A stretch of 64,000 bases of DNA, taken from contig OY829541.1 of NCBI GenBank assembly GCA_963691705.1, positions 43,975,661 through 44,039,660 of the forward strand, read 5' to 3'. Positions 43,001-58,000 of this stretch are shown in pieces (positions within the stretch are counted from its first letter, which is position 1; every line of letters starts with the position of its first letter). Position numbers and translations under genes: made by a program. The notes below the pieces were generated by a model. The model ran no database searches. It was not told the DNA's origin and saw only the letters and a list, made by a program, of their open reading frames with translations. Origin of the DNA: Viola odorata. Lineage: Eukaryota; Streptophyta; Magnoliopsida; Malpighiales; Violaceae.

Positions 43001-46000
43001 GATTGGTCACGTCCCCACATCTTCTCTGTTTAGTGTTGTGATAGGTCACGTCCCCACATACACCTTGTCATTTAAAAAGTTGTGATTGCTCACGTCCCCA
43101 CATCTTGTCTGTTTAGTGTTGTGATAGGTCACGTCCCCACATACACCTTGTCATTTAAAAAGTTGTGATTGGTCACGTCCCCACATCTTGTCTGTTTAGT
43201 GTTGTGATAGGTCACGTCCCCACATACACCTTGTCATTTAAAAAGTTGTGATTGCTCACGTCCCCACATCTTGTCTGTTTAGTGTTGTGATAGGTCACGC
43301 CCCCACATACACCTTGTCATTTAAAAAGTTGTGATTGGTCACGTCCCCACATCTTGTCTGTTTAGTGTTGTGATAGGTCACGCCCCCACATACACCTTGT
43401 CATTATAAAAGTTGTGATTGGTCACGTCCCCACATCTTCTCTGTGTAGTGTTGTGATAGGTCACGTCCCCACATACACCTTGTCATTTAAAAAGTTGTGA
43501 TTGGTCACGTCCCCACATCTTCTCTGTTTAGTGTTGTGATAGGTCACGTCCCCACATACACCTTGTCATTTAAAAAGTTGTGATTGCTCACGTCCCCACA
43601 TCTTGTCTGTTTAGTGTTGTGATAGGTCACGCCCCCACATACACCTTGTCATTTAAAAAGTTGTGATTGGTCACGTCCCCACATCTTGTCTGTTTAGTGT
43701 TGTGATAGGTCACGTCCCCACATACACCTAGTCATTTTAAACGTTGTGATTGCTCACGTCCCCACATCTTGTCTGTTTAGTGTTGTGATAGGTCACGTCC
43801 CCACATACACCTAGTCATTTTAAAAGTTGTGATTGCTCACGTCCCCACATCTTGTCTGTTTAGTGTTGTGATAGGTCACGCCCCCACATACACCTTGTCA
43901 TTTAAAAAGTTGTGATTGGTCACGTCCCCACATCTTGTCTGTTTAGTGTTGTGATAGGTCACGTCCCCACATACACCTAGTCATTTTAAACGTTGTGATT
44001 GCTCACGTCCCCACATCTTGTCTGTTTAGTGTTGTGATAGGTCACGTCCCCACATACACCTAGTCATTTTAAAAGTTGTGATTGCTCACGTCCCCACATC
44101 TTGTCTGTTTAGTGTTGTGATAGGTCACGCCCCCACATACACCTTGTCATTTAAAAAGTTGTGATTGGTCACGTCCCCACATCTTGTCTGTTTAGTGTTG
44201 TGATAGGTCACGTCCCCACATACACCTTGTCATTTAAAAAGTTGTGATTGCTCACGTCCCCACATCTTGTCTGTTTAGTGTTGTGATAGGTCACGTCCCC
44301 ACATACACCTTGTCATTTAAAAAGTTGTGATAGGTCACGTCCCCACATCTTGTCTGTTTAGTGTTGTGATAGGTCACGTCCCCACATACACCTTGTCATT
44401 TAAAATGTTGTGATTGCTCACGTCCCCACATCTTGTCTGTTTAGTGTTGTGATAGGTCACGTCCCCACATACACCTAGTCATTTTAAACGTTGTGATTGC
44501 TCACGTCCCCACATCTTGTCTGTTTAGTGTTGTGATAGGTCACGTCCCCACATACACCTTGTCATTTAAAAAGTTGTGATTGGTCACGTCCCCACATCTT
44601 CTCTGTGTAGTGTTGTGATAGGTCACGTCCCCACATACACCTTGTCATTTAAAAAGTTGTGATTGGTCACGTCCCCACATCTTCTCTGTTTAGTGTTGTG
44701 ATAGGTCACGCCCCCACATACACCTTGTCATTTAAAAAGTTGTGATTGCTCACGTCCCCACATCTTGTCTGTTTAGTGTTGTGATAGGTCACGCCCCCAC
44801 ATACACCTTGTCATTATAAAAGTTGTGATTGGTCACGTCCCCACATCTTCTCTGTGTAGTGTTGTGATAGGTCACGTCCCCACATACACCTTGTCATTTA
44901 AAAAGTTGTGATTGGTCACGTCCCCACATCTTCTCTGTTTAGTGTTGTGATAGGTCACGTCCCCACATACACCTTGTCATTTAAAAAGTTGTGATTGCTC
45001 ACGTCCCCACATCTTGTCTGTTTAGTGTTGTGATAGGTCACGCCCCCACATACACCTTGTCATTTAAAAAGTTGTGATTGGTCACGTCCCCACATCTTGT
45101 CTGTTTAGTGTTGTGATAGGTCACGTCCCCACATACACCTAGTCATTTTAAACGTTGTGATTGCTCACGTCCCCACATCTTGTCTGTTTAGTGTTGTGAT
45201 AGGTCACGTCCCCACATACACCTTGTCATTTAAAAAGTTGTGATTGGTCACGTCCCCACATCTTGTCTGTTTAGTGTTGTGATAGGTCACGTCCCCACAT
45301 ACACCTTGTCATTTAAAAAGTTGTGATTGCTCACGTCCCCACATCTTGTCTGTTTAGTGTTGTGATAGGTCACGCCCCCACATACACCTTGTCATTTAAA
45401 AAGTTGTGATTGGTCACGTCCCCACATCTTGTCTGTTTAGTGTTGTGATAGGTCACGCCCCCACATACACCTTGTCATTATAAAAGTTGTGATTGGTCAC
45501 GTCCCCACATCTTCTCTGTGTAGTGTTGTGATAGGTCACGTCCCCACATACACCTTGTCATTTAAAAAGTTGTGATTGGTCACGTCCCCACATCTTCTCT
45601 GTTTAGTGTTGTGATAGGTCACGTCCCCACATACACCTTGTCATTTAAAAAGTTGTGATTGCTCACGTCCCCACATCTTGTCTGTTTAGTGTTGTGATAG
45701 GTCACGCCCCCACATACACCTTGTCATTTAAAAAGTTGTGATTGGTCACGTCCCCACATCTTGTCTGTTTAGTGTTGTGATAGGTCACGTCCCCACATAC
45801 ACCTAGTCATTTTAAACGTTGTGATTGCTCACGTCCCCACATCTTGTCTGTTTAGTGTTGTGATAGGTCACGTCCCCACATACACCTAGTCATTTTAAAA
45901 GTTGTGATTGCTCACGTCCCCACATCTTGTCTGTTTAGTGTTGTGATAGGTCACGCCCCCACATACACCTTGTCATTTAAAAAGTTGTGATTGGTCACGT

Positions 46001-49000
46001 CCCCACATCTTGTCTGTTTAGTGTTGTGATAGGTCACGTCCCCACATACACCTTGTCATTTAAAAAGTTGTGATTGGTCACGTCCCCACATCTTGTCTGT
46101 TTAGTGTTGTGATAGGTCACGTCCCCACATACACCTTGTCATTTAAAAAGTTGTGATTGGTCACGTCCCCACATCTTGTCTGTTTAGTGTTGTGATAGGT
46201 CACGTCCCCACATACACCTTGTCATTTAAAAAGTTGTGATTGCTCACGTCCCCACATCTTGTCTGTTTAGTGTTGTGATAGGTCACGCCCCCACATACAC
46301 CTTGTCATTTAAAAAGTTGTGATTGGTCACGTCCCCACATCTTGTCTGTTTAGTGTTGTGATAGGTCACGCCCCCACATACACCTTGTCATTATAAAAGT
46401 TGTGATTGGTCACGTCCCCACATCTTCTCTGTGTAGTGTTGTGATAGGTCACGTCCCCACATACACCTTGTCATTTAAAAAGTTGTGATTGGTCACGTCC
46501 CCACATCTTCTCTGTTTAGTGTTGTGATAGGTCACGTCCCCACATACACCTTGTCATTTAAAAAGTTGTGATAGGTCACGTCCCCACATCTTGTCTGTTT
46601 AGTGTTGTGATAGGTCACGTCCCCACATACACCTTGTCATTTAAAATGTTGTGATTGCTCACGTCCCCACATCTTGTCTGTTTAGTGTTGTGATAGGTCA
46701 CGTCCCCACATACACCTAGTCATTTTAAACGTTGTGATTGCTCACGTCCCCACATCTTGTCTGTTTAGTGTTGTGATAGGTCACGTCCCCACATACACCT
46801 AGTCATTTTAAAAGTTGTGATTGCTCACGTCCCCACATCTTGTCTGTTTAGTGTTGTGATAGGTCACGCCCCCACATACACCTTGTCATTTAAAAAGTTG
46901 TGATTGCTCACGTCCCCACATCTTGTCTGTTTAGTGTTGTGATAGGTCACGTCCCCACATACACCTTGTCATTTAAAAAGTTGTGATAGGTCACGTCCCC
47001 ACATCTTGTCTGTTTAGTGTTGTGATAGGTCACGTCCCCACATACACCTTGTCATTTAAAATGTTGTGATTGCTCACGTCCCCACATCTTGTCTGTTTAG
47101 TGTTGTGATAGGTCACGTCCCCACATACACCTAGTCATTTTAAACGTTGTGATTGCTCACGTCCCCACATCTTGTCTGTTTAGTGTTGTGATAGGTCACG
47201 TCCCCACATACACCTAGTCATTTTAAAAGTTGTGATTGCTCACGTCCCCACATCTTGTCTGTTTAGTGTTGTGATAGGTCACGCCCCCACATACACCTTG
47301 TCATTTAAAAAGTTGTGATTGGTCACGTCCCCACATCTTGTCTGTTTAGTGTTGTGATAGGTCACGTCCCCACATACACCTTGTCATTTAAAAAGTTGTG
47401 ATTGGTCACGTCCCCACATCTTGTCTGTTTAGTGTTGTGATAGGTCACGTCCCCACATACACCTTGTCATTTAAAAAGTTGTGATTGGTCACGTCCCCAC
47501 ATCTTGTCTGTTTAGTGTTGTGATAGGTCACGTCCCCACATACACCTTGTCATTTAAAAAGTTGTGATTGCTCACGTCCCCACATCTTGTCTGTTTAGTG
47601 TTGTGATAGGTCACGCCCCCACATACACCTTGTCATTTAAAAAGTTGTGATTGGTCACGTCCCCACATCTTGTCTGTTTAGTGTTGTGATAGGTCACGCC
47701 CCCACATACACCTTGTCATTATAAAAGTTGTGATTGGTCACGTCCCCACATCTTCTCTGTGTAGTGTTGTGATAGGTCACGTCCCCACATACACCTTGTC
47801 ATTTAAAAAGTTGTGATTGGTCACGTCCCCACATCTTCTCTGTTTAGTGTTGTGATAGGTCACGTCCCCACATACACCTTGTCATTTAAAAAGTTGTGAT
47901 TGCTCACGTCCCCACATCTTGTCTGTTTAGTGTTGTGATAGGTCACGCCCCCACATACACCTTGTCATTTAAAAAGTTGTGATTGGTCACGTCCCCACAT
48001 CTTGTCTGTTTAGTGTTGTGATAGGTCACGTCCCCACATACACCTAGTCATTTTAAACGTTGTGATTGCTCACGTCCCCACATCTTGTCTGTTTAGTGTT
48101 GTGATAGGTCACGTCCCCACATACACCTAGTCATTTTAAAAGTTGTGATTGCTCACGTCCCCACATCTTGTCTGTTTAGTGTTGTGATAGGTCACGCCCC
48201 CACATACACCTTGTCATTTAAAAAGTTGTGATTGGTCACGTCCCCACATCTTGTCTGTTTAGTGTTGTGATAGGTCACGTCCCCACATACACCTTGTCAT
48301 TTAAAAAGTTGTGATTGGTCACGTCCCCACATCTTGTCTGTTTAGTGTTGTGATAGGTCACGTCCCCACATACACCTTGTCATTTAAAAAGTTGTGATTG
48401 GTCACGTCCCCACATCTTGTCTGTTTAGTGTTGTGATAGGTCACGTCCCCACATACACCTTGTCATTTAAAAAGTTGTGATTGCTCACGTCCCCACATCT
48501 TGTCTGTTTAGTGTTGTGATAGGTCACGCCCCCACATACACCTTGTCATTTAAAAAGTTGTGATTGGTCACGTCCCCACATCTTGTCTGTTTAGTGTTGT
48601 GATAGGTCACGCCCCCACATACACCTTGTCATTATAAAAGTTGTGATTGGTCACGTCCCCACATCTTCTCTGTGTAGTGTTGTGATAGGTCACGTCCCCA
48701 CATACACCTTGTCATTTAAAAAGTTGTGATTGGTCACGTCCCCACATCTTCTCTGTTTAGTGTTGTGATAGGTCACGTCCCCACATACACCTTGTCATTT
48801 AAAAAGTTGTGATTGCTCACGTCCCCACATCTTGTCTGTTTAGTGTTGTGATAGGTCACGCCCCCACATACACCTTGTCATTTAAAAAGTTGTGATTGGT
48901 CACGTCCCCACATCTTGTCTGTTTAGTGTTGTGATAGGTCACGTCCCCACATACACCTAGTCATTTTAAACGTTGTGATTGCTCACGTCCCCACATCTTG

Positions 49001-52000
49001 TCTGTTTAGTGTTGTGATAGGTCACGTCCCCACATACACCTAGTCATTTTAAAAGTTGTGATTGCTCACGTCCCCACATCTTGTCTGTTTAGTGTTGTGA
49101 TAGGTCACGCCCCCACATACACCTTGTCATTTAAAAAGTTGTGATTGCTCACGTCCCCACATCTTGTCTGTTTAGTGTTGTGATAGGTCACGTCCCCACA
49201 TACACCTTGTCATTTAAAAAGTTGTGATTGCTCACGTCCCCACATCTTGTCTGTTTAGTGTTGTGATAGGTCACGTCCCCACATACACCTTGTCATTTAA
49301 AAAGTTGTGATAGGTCACGTCCCCACATCTTGTCTGTTTAGTGTTGTGATAGGTCACGTCCCCACATACACCTTGTCATTTAAAATGTTGTGATTGCTCA
49401 CGTCCCCACATCTTGTCTGTTTAGTGTTGTGATAGGTCACGTCCCCACATACACCTAGTCATTTTAAACGTTGTGATTGCTCACGTCCCCACATCTTGTC
49501 TGTTTAGTGTTGTGATAGGTCACGTCCCCACATACACCTAGTCATTTTAAAAGTTGTGATTGCTCACGTCCCCACATCTTGTCTGTTTAGTGTTGTGATA
49601 GGTCACGCCCCCACATACACCTTGTCATTTAAAAAGTTGTGATTGGTCACGTCCCCACATCTTGTCTGTTTAGTGTTGTGATAGGTCACGTCCCCACATA
49701 CACCTTGTCATTTAAAAAGTTGTGATTGGTCACGTCCCCACATCTTGTCTGTTTAGTGTTGTGATAGGTCACGTCCCCACATACACCTTGTCATTTAAAA
49801 AGTTGTGATTGGTCACGTCCCCACATCTTGTCTGTTTAGTGTTGTGATAGGTCACGTCCCCACATACACCTTGTCATTTAAAAAGTTGTGATTGCTCACG
49901 TCCCCACATCTTGTCTGTTTAGTGTTGTGATAGGTCACGCCCCCACATACACCTTGTCATTTAAAAAGTTGTGATTGGTCACGTCCCCACATCTTGTCTG
50001 TTTAGTGTTGTGATAGGTCACGCCCCCACATACACCTTGTCATTATAAAAGTTGTGATTGGTCACGTCCCCACATCTTCTCTGTGTAGTGTTGTGATAGG
50101 TCACGTCCCCACATACACCTTGTCATTTAAAAAGTTGTGATTGGTCACGTCCCCACATCTTCTCTGTTTAGTGTTGTGATAGGTCACGTCCCCACATACA
50201 CCTTGTCATTTAAAAAGTTGTGATTGCTCACGTCCCCACATCTTGTCTGTTTAGTGTTGTGATAGGTCACGCCCCCACATACACCTTGTCATTTAAAAAG
50301 TTGTGATTGGTCACGTCCCCACATCTTGTCTGTTTAGTGTTGTGATAGGTCACGTCCCCACATACACCTAGTCATTTTAAACGTTGTGATTGCTCACGTC
50401 CCCACATCTTGTCTGTTTAGTGTTGTGATAGGTCACGTCCCCACATACACCTAGTCATTTTAAAAGTTGTGATTGCTCACGTCCCCACATCTTGTCTGTT
50501 TAGTGTTGTGATAGGTCACGCCCCCACATACACCTTGTCATTTAAAAAGTTGTGATTGGTCACGTCCCCACATCTTGTCTGTTTAGTGTTGTGATAGGTC
50601 ACGTCCCCACATACACCTTGTCATTTAAAAAGTTGTGATTGGTCACGTCCCCACATCTTGTCTGTTTAGTGTTGTGATAGGTCACGTCCCCACATACACC
50701 TTGTCATTTAAAAAGTTGTGATTGGTCACGTCCCCACATCTTGTCTGTTTAGTGTTGTGATAGGTCACGTCCCCACATACACCTTGTCATTTAAAAAGTT
50801 GTGATTGCTCACGTCCCCACATCTTGTCTGTTTAGTGTTGTGATAGGTCACGCCCCCACATACACCTTGTCATTTAAAAAGTTGTGATTGGTCACGTCCC
50901 CACATCTTGTCTGTTTAGTGTTGTGATAGGTCACGCCCCCACATACACCTTGTCATTATAAAAGTTGTGATTGGTCACGTCCCCACATCTTCTCTGTGTA
51001 GTGTTGTGATAGGTCACGTCCCCACATACACCTTGTCATTTAAAAAGTTGTGATTGCTCACGTCCCCACATCTTCTCTGTTTAGTGTTGTGATAGGTCAC
51101 GTCCCCACATACACCTTGTCATTTAAAAAGTTGTGATTGCTCACGTCCCCACATCTTGTCTGTTTAGTGTTGTGATAGGTCACGCCCCCACATACACCTT
51201 GTCATTTAAAAAGTTGTGATTGGTCACGTCCCCACATCTTGTCTGTTTAGTGTTGTGATAGGTCACGTCCCCACATACACCTAGTCATTTTAAACGTTGT
51301 GATTGCTCACGTCCCCACATCTTGTCTGTTTAGTGTTGTGATAGGTCACGTCCCCACATACACCTAGTCATTTTAAAAGTTGTGATTGCTCACGTCCCCA
51401 CATCTTGTCTGTTTAGTGTTGTGATAGGTCACGCCCCCACATACACCTTGTCATTTAAAAAGTTGTGATTGGTCACGTCCCCACATCTTGTCTGTTTAGT
51501 GTTGTGATAGGTCACGTCCCCACATACACCTTGTCATTTAAAAAGTTGTGATTGGTCACGTCCCCACATCTTGTCTGTTTAGTGTTGTGATAGGTCACGT
51601 CCCCACATACACCTTGTCATTTAAAAAGTTGTGATTGGTCACGTCCCCACATCTTGTCTGTTTAGTGTTGTGATAGGTCACGTCCCCACATACACCTTGT
51701 CATTTAAAAAGTTGTGATTGCTCACGTCCCCACATCTTGTCTGTTTAGTGTTGTGATAGGTCACGCCCCCACATACACCTTGTCATTTAAAAAGTTGTGA
51801 TTGGTCACGTCCCCACATCTTGTCTGTTTAGTGTTGTGATAGGTCACGCCCCCACATACACCTTGTCATTATAAAAGTTGTGATTGGTCACGTCCCCACA
51901 TCTTCTCTGTGTAGTGTTGTGATAGGTCACGTCCCCACATACACCTTGTCATTTAAAAAGTTGTGATTGGTCACGTCCCCACATCTTCTCTGTTTAGTGT

Positions 52001-55000
52001 TGTGATAGGTCACGTCCCCACATACACCTTGTCATTTAAAAAGTTGTGATAGGTCACGTCCCCACATCTTGTCTGTTTAGTGTTGTGATAGGTCACGTCC
52101 CCACATACACCTTGTCATTTAAAATGTTGTGATTGCTCACGTCCCCACATCTTGTCTGTTTAGTGTTGTGATAGGTCACGTCCCCACATACACCTAGTCA
52201 TTTTAAACGTTGTGATTGCTCACGTCCCCACATCTTGTCTGTTTAGTGTTGTGATAGGTCACGTCCCCACATACACCTAGTCATTTTAAAAGTTGTGATT
52301 GCTCACGTCCCCACATCTTGTCTGTTTAGTGTTGTGATAGGTCACGCCCCCACATACACCTTGTCATTTAAAAAGTTGTGATTGGTCACGTCCCCACATC
52401 TTGTCTGTTTAGTGTTGTGATAGGTCACGTCCCCACATACACCTTGTCATTTAAAAAGTTGTGATTGGTCACGTCCCCACATCTTGTCTGTTTAGTGTTG
52501 TGATAGGTCACGTCCCCACATACACCTTGTCATTTAAAAAGTTGTGATAGGTCACGTCCCCACATCTTGTCTGTTTAGTGTTGTGATAGGTCACGTCCCC
52601 ACATACACCTTGTCATTTAAAAGGTTGTGATTGCTCACGTCCCCACATCTTGTCTGTTTAGTGTTGTGATAGGTCACGTCCCCACATACACCTAGTCATT
52701 TTAAACGTTGTGATTGCTCACGTCCCCACATCTTGTCTGTTTAGTGTTGTGATAGGTCACGTCCCCACATACACCTAGTCATTTTAAAAGTTGTGATTGC
52801 TCACGTCCCCACATCTTCTCTGTTTAGTGTTGTGATAGGTCACGTCCCCACATACACCTTGTCATTTAAAAAGTTGTGATTGCTCACGTCCCCACATCTT
52901 GTCTGTTTAGTGTTGTGATAGGTCACGCCCCCACATACACCTTGTCATTTAAAAAGTTGTGATTGGTCACGTCCCCACATCTTGTCTGTTTAGTGTTGTG
53001 ATAGGTCACGTCCCCACATACACCTAGTCATTTTAAACGTTGTGATTGCTCACGTCCCCACATCTTGTCTGTTTAGTGTTGTGATAGGTCACGTCCCCAC
53101 ATACACCTTGTCATTATAAAAGTTGTGATTGGTCACGTCCCCACATCTTCTCTGTGTAGTGTTGTGATAGGTCACGTCCCCACATACACCTTGTCATTTA
53201 AAAAGTTGTGATTGGTCACGTCCCCACATCTTCTCTGTTTAGTGTTGTGATAGGTCACGTCCCCACATACACCTTGTCATTTAAAAAGTTGTGATTGCTC
53301 ACGTCCCCACATCTTGTCTGTTTAGTGTTGTGATAGGTCACGCCCCCACATACACCTTGTCATTTAAAAAGTTGTGATTGGTCACGTCCCCACATCTTGT
53401 CTGTTTAGTGTTGTGATAGGTCACGTCCCCACATACACCTAGTCATTTTAAACGTTGTGATTGCTCACGTCCCCACATCTTGTCTGTTTAGTGTTGTGAT
53501 AGGTCACGTCCCCACATACACCTAGTCATTTTAAAAGTTGTGATTGCTCACGTCCCCACATCTTGTCTGTTTAGTGTTGTGATAGGTCACGCCCCCACAT
53601 ACACCTTGTCATTTAAAAAGTTGTGATTGGTCACGTCCCCACATCTTGTCTGTTTAGTGTTGTGATAGGTCACGTCCCCACATACACCTTGTCATTTAAA
53701 AAGTTGTGATTGGTCACGTCCCCACATCTTGTCTGTTTAGTGTTGTGATAGGTCACGTCCCCACATACACCTTGTCATTTAAAAAGTTGTGATTGGTCAC
53801 GTCCCCACATCTTGTCTGTTTAGTGTTGTGATAGGTCACGTCCCCACATACACCTTGTCATTTAAAAAGTTGTGATTGCTCACGTCCCCACATCTTGTCT
53901 GTTTAGTGTTGTGATAGGTCACGCCCCCACATACACCTTGTCATTTAAAAAGTTGTGATTGGTCACGTCCCCACATCTTGTCTGTTTAGTGTTGTGATAG
54001 GTCACGCCCCCACATACACCTTGTCATTATAAAAGTTGTGATTGGTCACGTCCCCACATCTTCTCTGTGTAGTGTTGTGATAGGTCACGTCCCCACATAC
54101 ACCTTGTCATTTAAAAAGTTGTGATTGGTCACGTCCCCACATCTTCTCTGTTTAGTGTTGTGATAGGTCACGTCCCCACATACACCTTGTCATTTAAAAA
54201 GTTGTGATTGCTCACGTCCCCACATCTTGTCTGTTTAGTGTTGTGATAGGTCACGCCCCCACATACACCTTGTCATTTAAAAAGTTGTGATTGGTCACGT
54301 CCCCACATCTTGTCTGTTTAGTGTTGTGATAGGTCACGTCCCCACATACACCTAGTCATTTTAAACGTTGTGATTGCTCACGTCCCCACATCTTGTCTGT
54401 TTAGTGTTGTGATAGGTCACGTCCCCACATACACCTAGTCATTTTAAAAGTTGTGATTGCTCACGTCCCCACATCTTGTCTGTTTAGTGTTGTGATAGGT
54501 CACGCCCCCACATACACCTTGTCATTTAAAAAGTTGTGATTGGTCACGTCCCCACATCTTGTCTGTTTAGTGTTGTGATAGGTCACGTCCCCACATACAC
54601 CTTGTCATTTAAAAAGTTGTGATTGGTCACGTCCCCACATCTTGTCTGTTTAGTGTTGTGATAGGTCACGTCCCCACATACACCTTGTCATTTAAAAAGT
54701 TGTGATTGGTCACGTCCCCACATCTTGTCTGTTTAGTGTTGTGATAGGTCACGTCCCCACATACACCTTGTCATTTAAAAAGTTGTGATTGCTCACGTCC
54801 CCACATCTTGTCTGTTTAGTGTTGTGATAGGTCACGCCCCCACATACACCTTGTCATTTAAAAAGTTGTGATTGGTCACGTCCCCACATCTTGTCTGTTT
54901 AGTGTTGTGATAGGTCACGCCCCCACATACACCTTGTCATTATAAAAGTTGTGATTGGTCACGTCCCCACATCTTCTCTGTGTAGTGTTGTGATAGGTCA

Positions 55001-58000
55001 CGTCCCCACATACACCTTGTCATTTAAAAAGTTGTGATTGGTCACGTCCCCACATCTTCTCTGTGTAGTGTTGTGATAGGTCACGTCCCCACATACACCT
55101 TGTCATTTAAAAAGTTGTGATAGGTCACGTCCCCACATCTTGTCTGTTTAGTGTTGTGATAGGTCACGTCCCCACATACACCTTGTCATTTAAAATGTTG
55201 TGATTGCTCACGTCCCCACATCTTGTCTGTTTAGTGTTGTGATAGGTCACGTCCCCACATACACCTAGTCATTTTAAACGTTGTGATTGCTCACGTCCCC
55301 ACATCTTGTCTGTTTAGTGTTGTGATAGGTCACGTCCCCACATACACCTAGTCATTTTAAAAGTTGTGATTGCTCACGTCCCCACATCTTGTCTGTTTAG
55401 TGTTGTGATAGGTCACGCCCCCACATACACCTTGTCATTTAAAAAGTTGTGATTGGTCACGTCCCCACATCTTGTCTGTTTAGTGTTGTGATAGGTCACG
55501 TCCCCACATACACCTTGTCATTTAAAAAGTTGTGATTGGTCACGTCCCCACATCTTGTCTGTTTAGTGTTGTGATAGGTCACGTCCCCACATACACCTTG
55601 TCATTTAAAAAGTTGTGATAGGTCACGTCCCCACATCTTGTCTGTTTAGTGTTGTGATAGGTCACGTCCCCACATACACCTTGTCATTTAAAATGTTGTG
55701 ATTGCTCACGTCCCCACATCTTGTCTGTTTAGTGTTGTGATAGGTCACGTCCCCACATACACCTAGTCATTTTAAACGTTGTGATTGCTCACGTCCCCAC
55801 ATCTTGTCTGTTTAGTGTTGTGATAGGTCACGTCCCCACATACACCTAGTCATTTTAAAAGTTGTGATTGCTCACGTCCCCACATCTTGTCTGTTTAGTG
55901 TTGTGATAGGTCACGCCCCCACATACACCTTGTCATTTAAAAAGTTGTGATTGCTCACGTCCCCACATCTTGTCTGTTTAGTGTTGTGATAGGTCACGTC
56001 CCCACATACACCTTGTCATTTAAAAAGTTGTGATTGGTCACGTCCCCACATCTTGTCTGTTTAGTGTTGTGATAGGTCCCGTCCCCACATACACCTTGTC
56101 ATTTAAAAAGTTGTGATTGGTCACGTCCCCACATCTTGTCTGTTTAGTGTTGTGATAGGTCACGTCCCCACATACACCTTGTCATTTAAAAAGTTGTGAT
56201 TGCTCACGTCCCCACATCTTGTCTGTTTAGTGTTGTGATAGGTCACGCCCCCACATACACCTTGTCATTTAAAAAGTTGTGATTGCTCACGTCCCCACAT
56301 CTTGTCTGTTTAGTGTTGTGATAGGTCACGTCCCCACATACACCTTGTCATTTAAAAAGTTGTGATTGGTCACGTCCCCACATCTTGTCTGTTTAGTGTT
56401 GTGATAGGTCACGTCCCCACATACACCTAGTCATTTTAAAAGTTGTGATTTCTCACGTCCCCACATCTTGTCTGTTTAGTGTTGTGATAGGTCACGCCCC
56501 CACATACACCTTGTCATTTAAAAAGTTGTGATTGGTCACGTCCCCACATCTTGTCTGTTTAGTGTTGTGATAGGTCACGTCCCCACATACACCTTGTCAT
56601 TTAAAAAGTTGTGATTGGTCACGTCCCCACATCTTGTCTGTTTAGTGTTGTGATAGGTCACGTCCCCACATACACCTTGTCATTTAAAAAGTTGTGATTG
56701 GTCACGTCCCCACATCTTGTCTGTTTAGTGTTGTGATAGGTCACGTCCCCACATACACCTTGTCATTTAAAAAGTTGTGATTGCTCACGTCCCCACATCT
56801 TGTCTGTTTAGTGTTGTGATAGGTCACGCCCCCACATACACCTTGTCATTTAAAAAGTTGTGATTGGTCACGTCCCCACATCTTGTCTGTTTAGTGTTGT
56901 GATAGGTCACGCCCCCACATACACCTTGTCATTATAAAAGTTGTGATTGGTCACGTCCCCACATCTTCTCTGTGTAGTGTTGTGATAGGTCACGTCCCCA
57001 CATACACCTTGTCATTTAAAAAGTTGTGATTGGTCACGTCCCCACATCTTCTCTGTTTAGTGTTGTGATAGGTCACGTCCCCACATACACCTTGTCATTT
57101 AAAAAGTTGTGATAGGTCACGTCCCCACATCTTGTCTGTTTAGTGTTGTGATAGGTCACGTCCCCACATACACCTTGTCATTTAAAATGTTGTGATTGCT
57201 CACGTCCCCACATCTTGTCTGTTTAGTGTTGTGATAGGTCACGTGCCCACATACACCTAGTCATTTTAAACGTTGTGATTGCTCACGTCCCCACATCTTG
57301 TCTGTTTAGTGTTGTGATAGGTCACGTCCCCACATACACCTAGTCATTTTAAAAGTTGTGATTGCTCACGTCCCCACATCTTGTCTGTTTAGTGTTGTGA
57401 TAGGTCACGCCCCCACATACACCTTGTCATTTAAAAAGTTGTGATTGGTCACGTCCCCACATCTTGTCTGTTTAGTGTTGTGATAGGTCACGTCCCCACA
57501 TACACCTTGTCATTTAAAAAGTTGTGATTGGTCACGTCCCCACATCTTGTCTGTTTAGTGTTGTGATAGGTCACGTCCCCACATACACCTTGTCATTTAA
57601 AAAGTTGTGATTGGTCACGTCCCCACATCTTGTCTGTTTAGTGTTGTGATAGGTCACGTCCCCACATACACCTTGTCATTTAAAAAGTTGTGATTGCTCA
57701 CGTCCCCACATCTTGTCTGTTTAGTGTTGTGATAGGTCACGCCCCCACATACACCTTGTCATTTAAAAAGTTGTGATTGGTCACGTCCCCACATCTTGTC
57801 TGTTTAGTGTTGTGATAGGTCACGCCCCCACATACACCTTGTCATTATAAAAGTTGTGATTGGTCACGTCCCCACATCTTCTCTGTGTAGTGTTGTGATA
57901 GGTCACGTCCCCACATACACCTTGTCATTTAAAAAGTTGTGATTGGTCACGTCCCCACATCTTCTCTGTTTAGTGTTGTGATAGGTCACGTCCCCACATA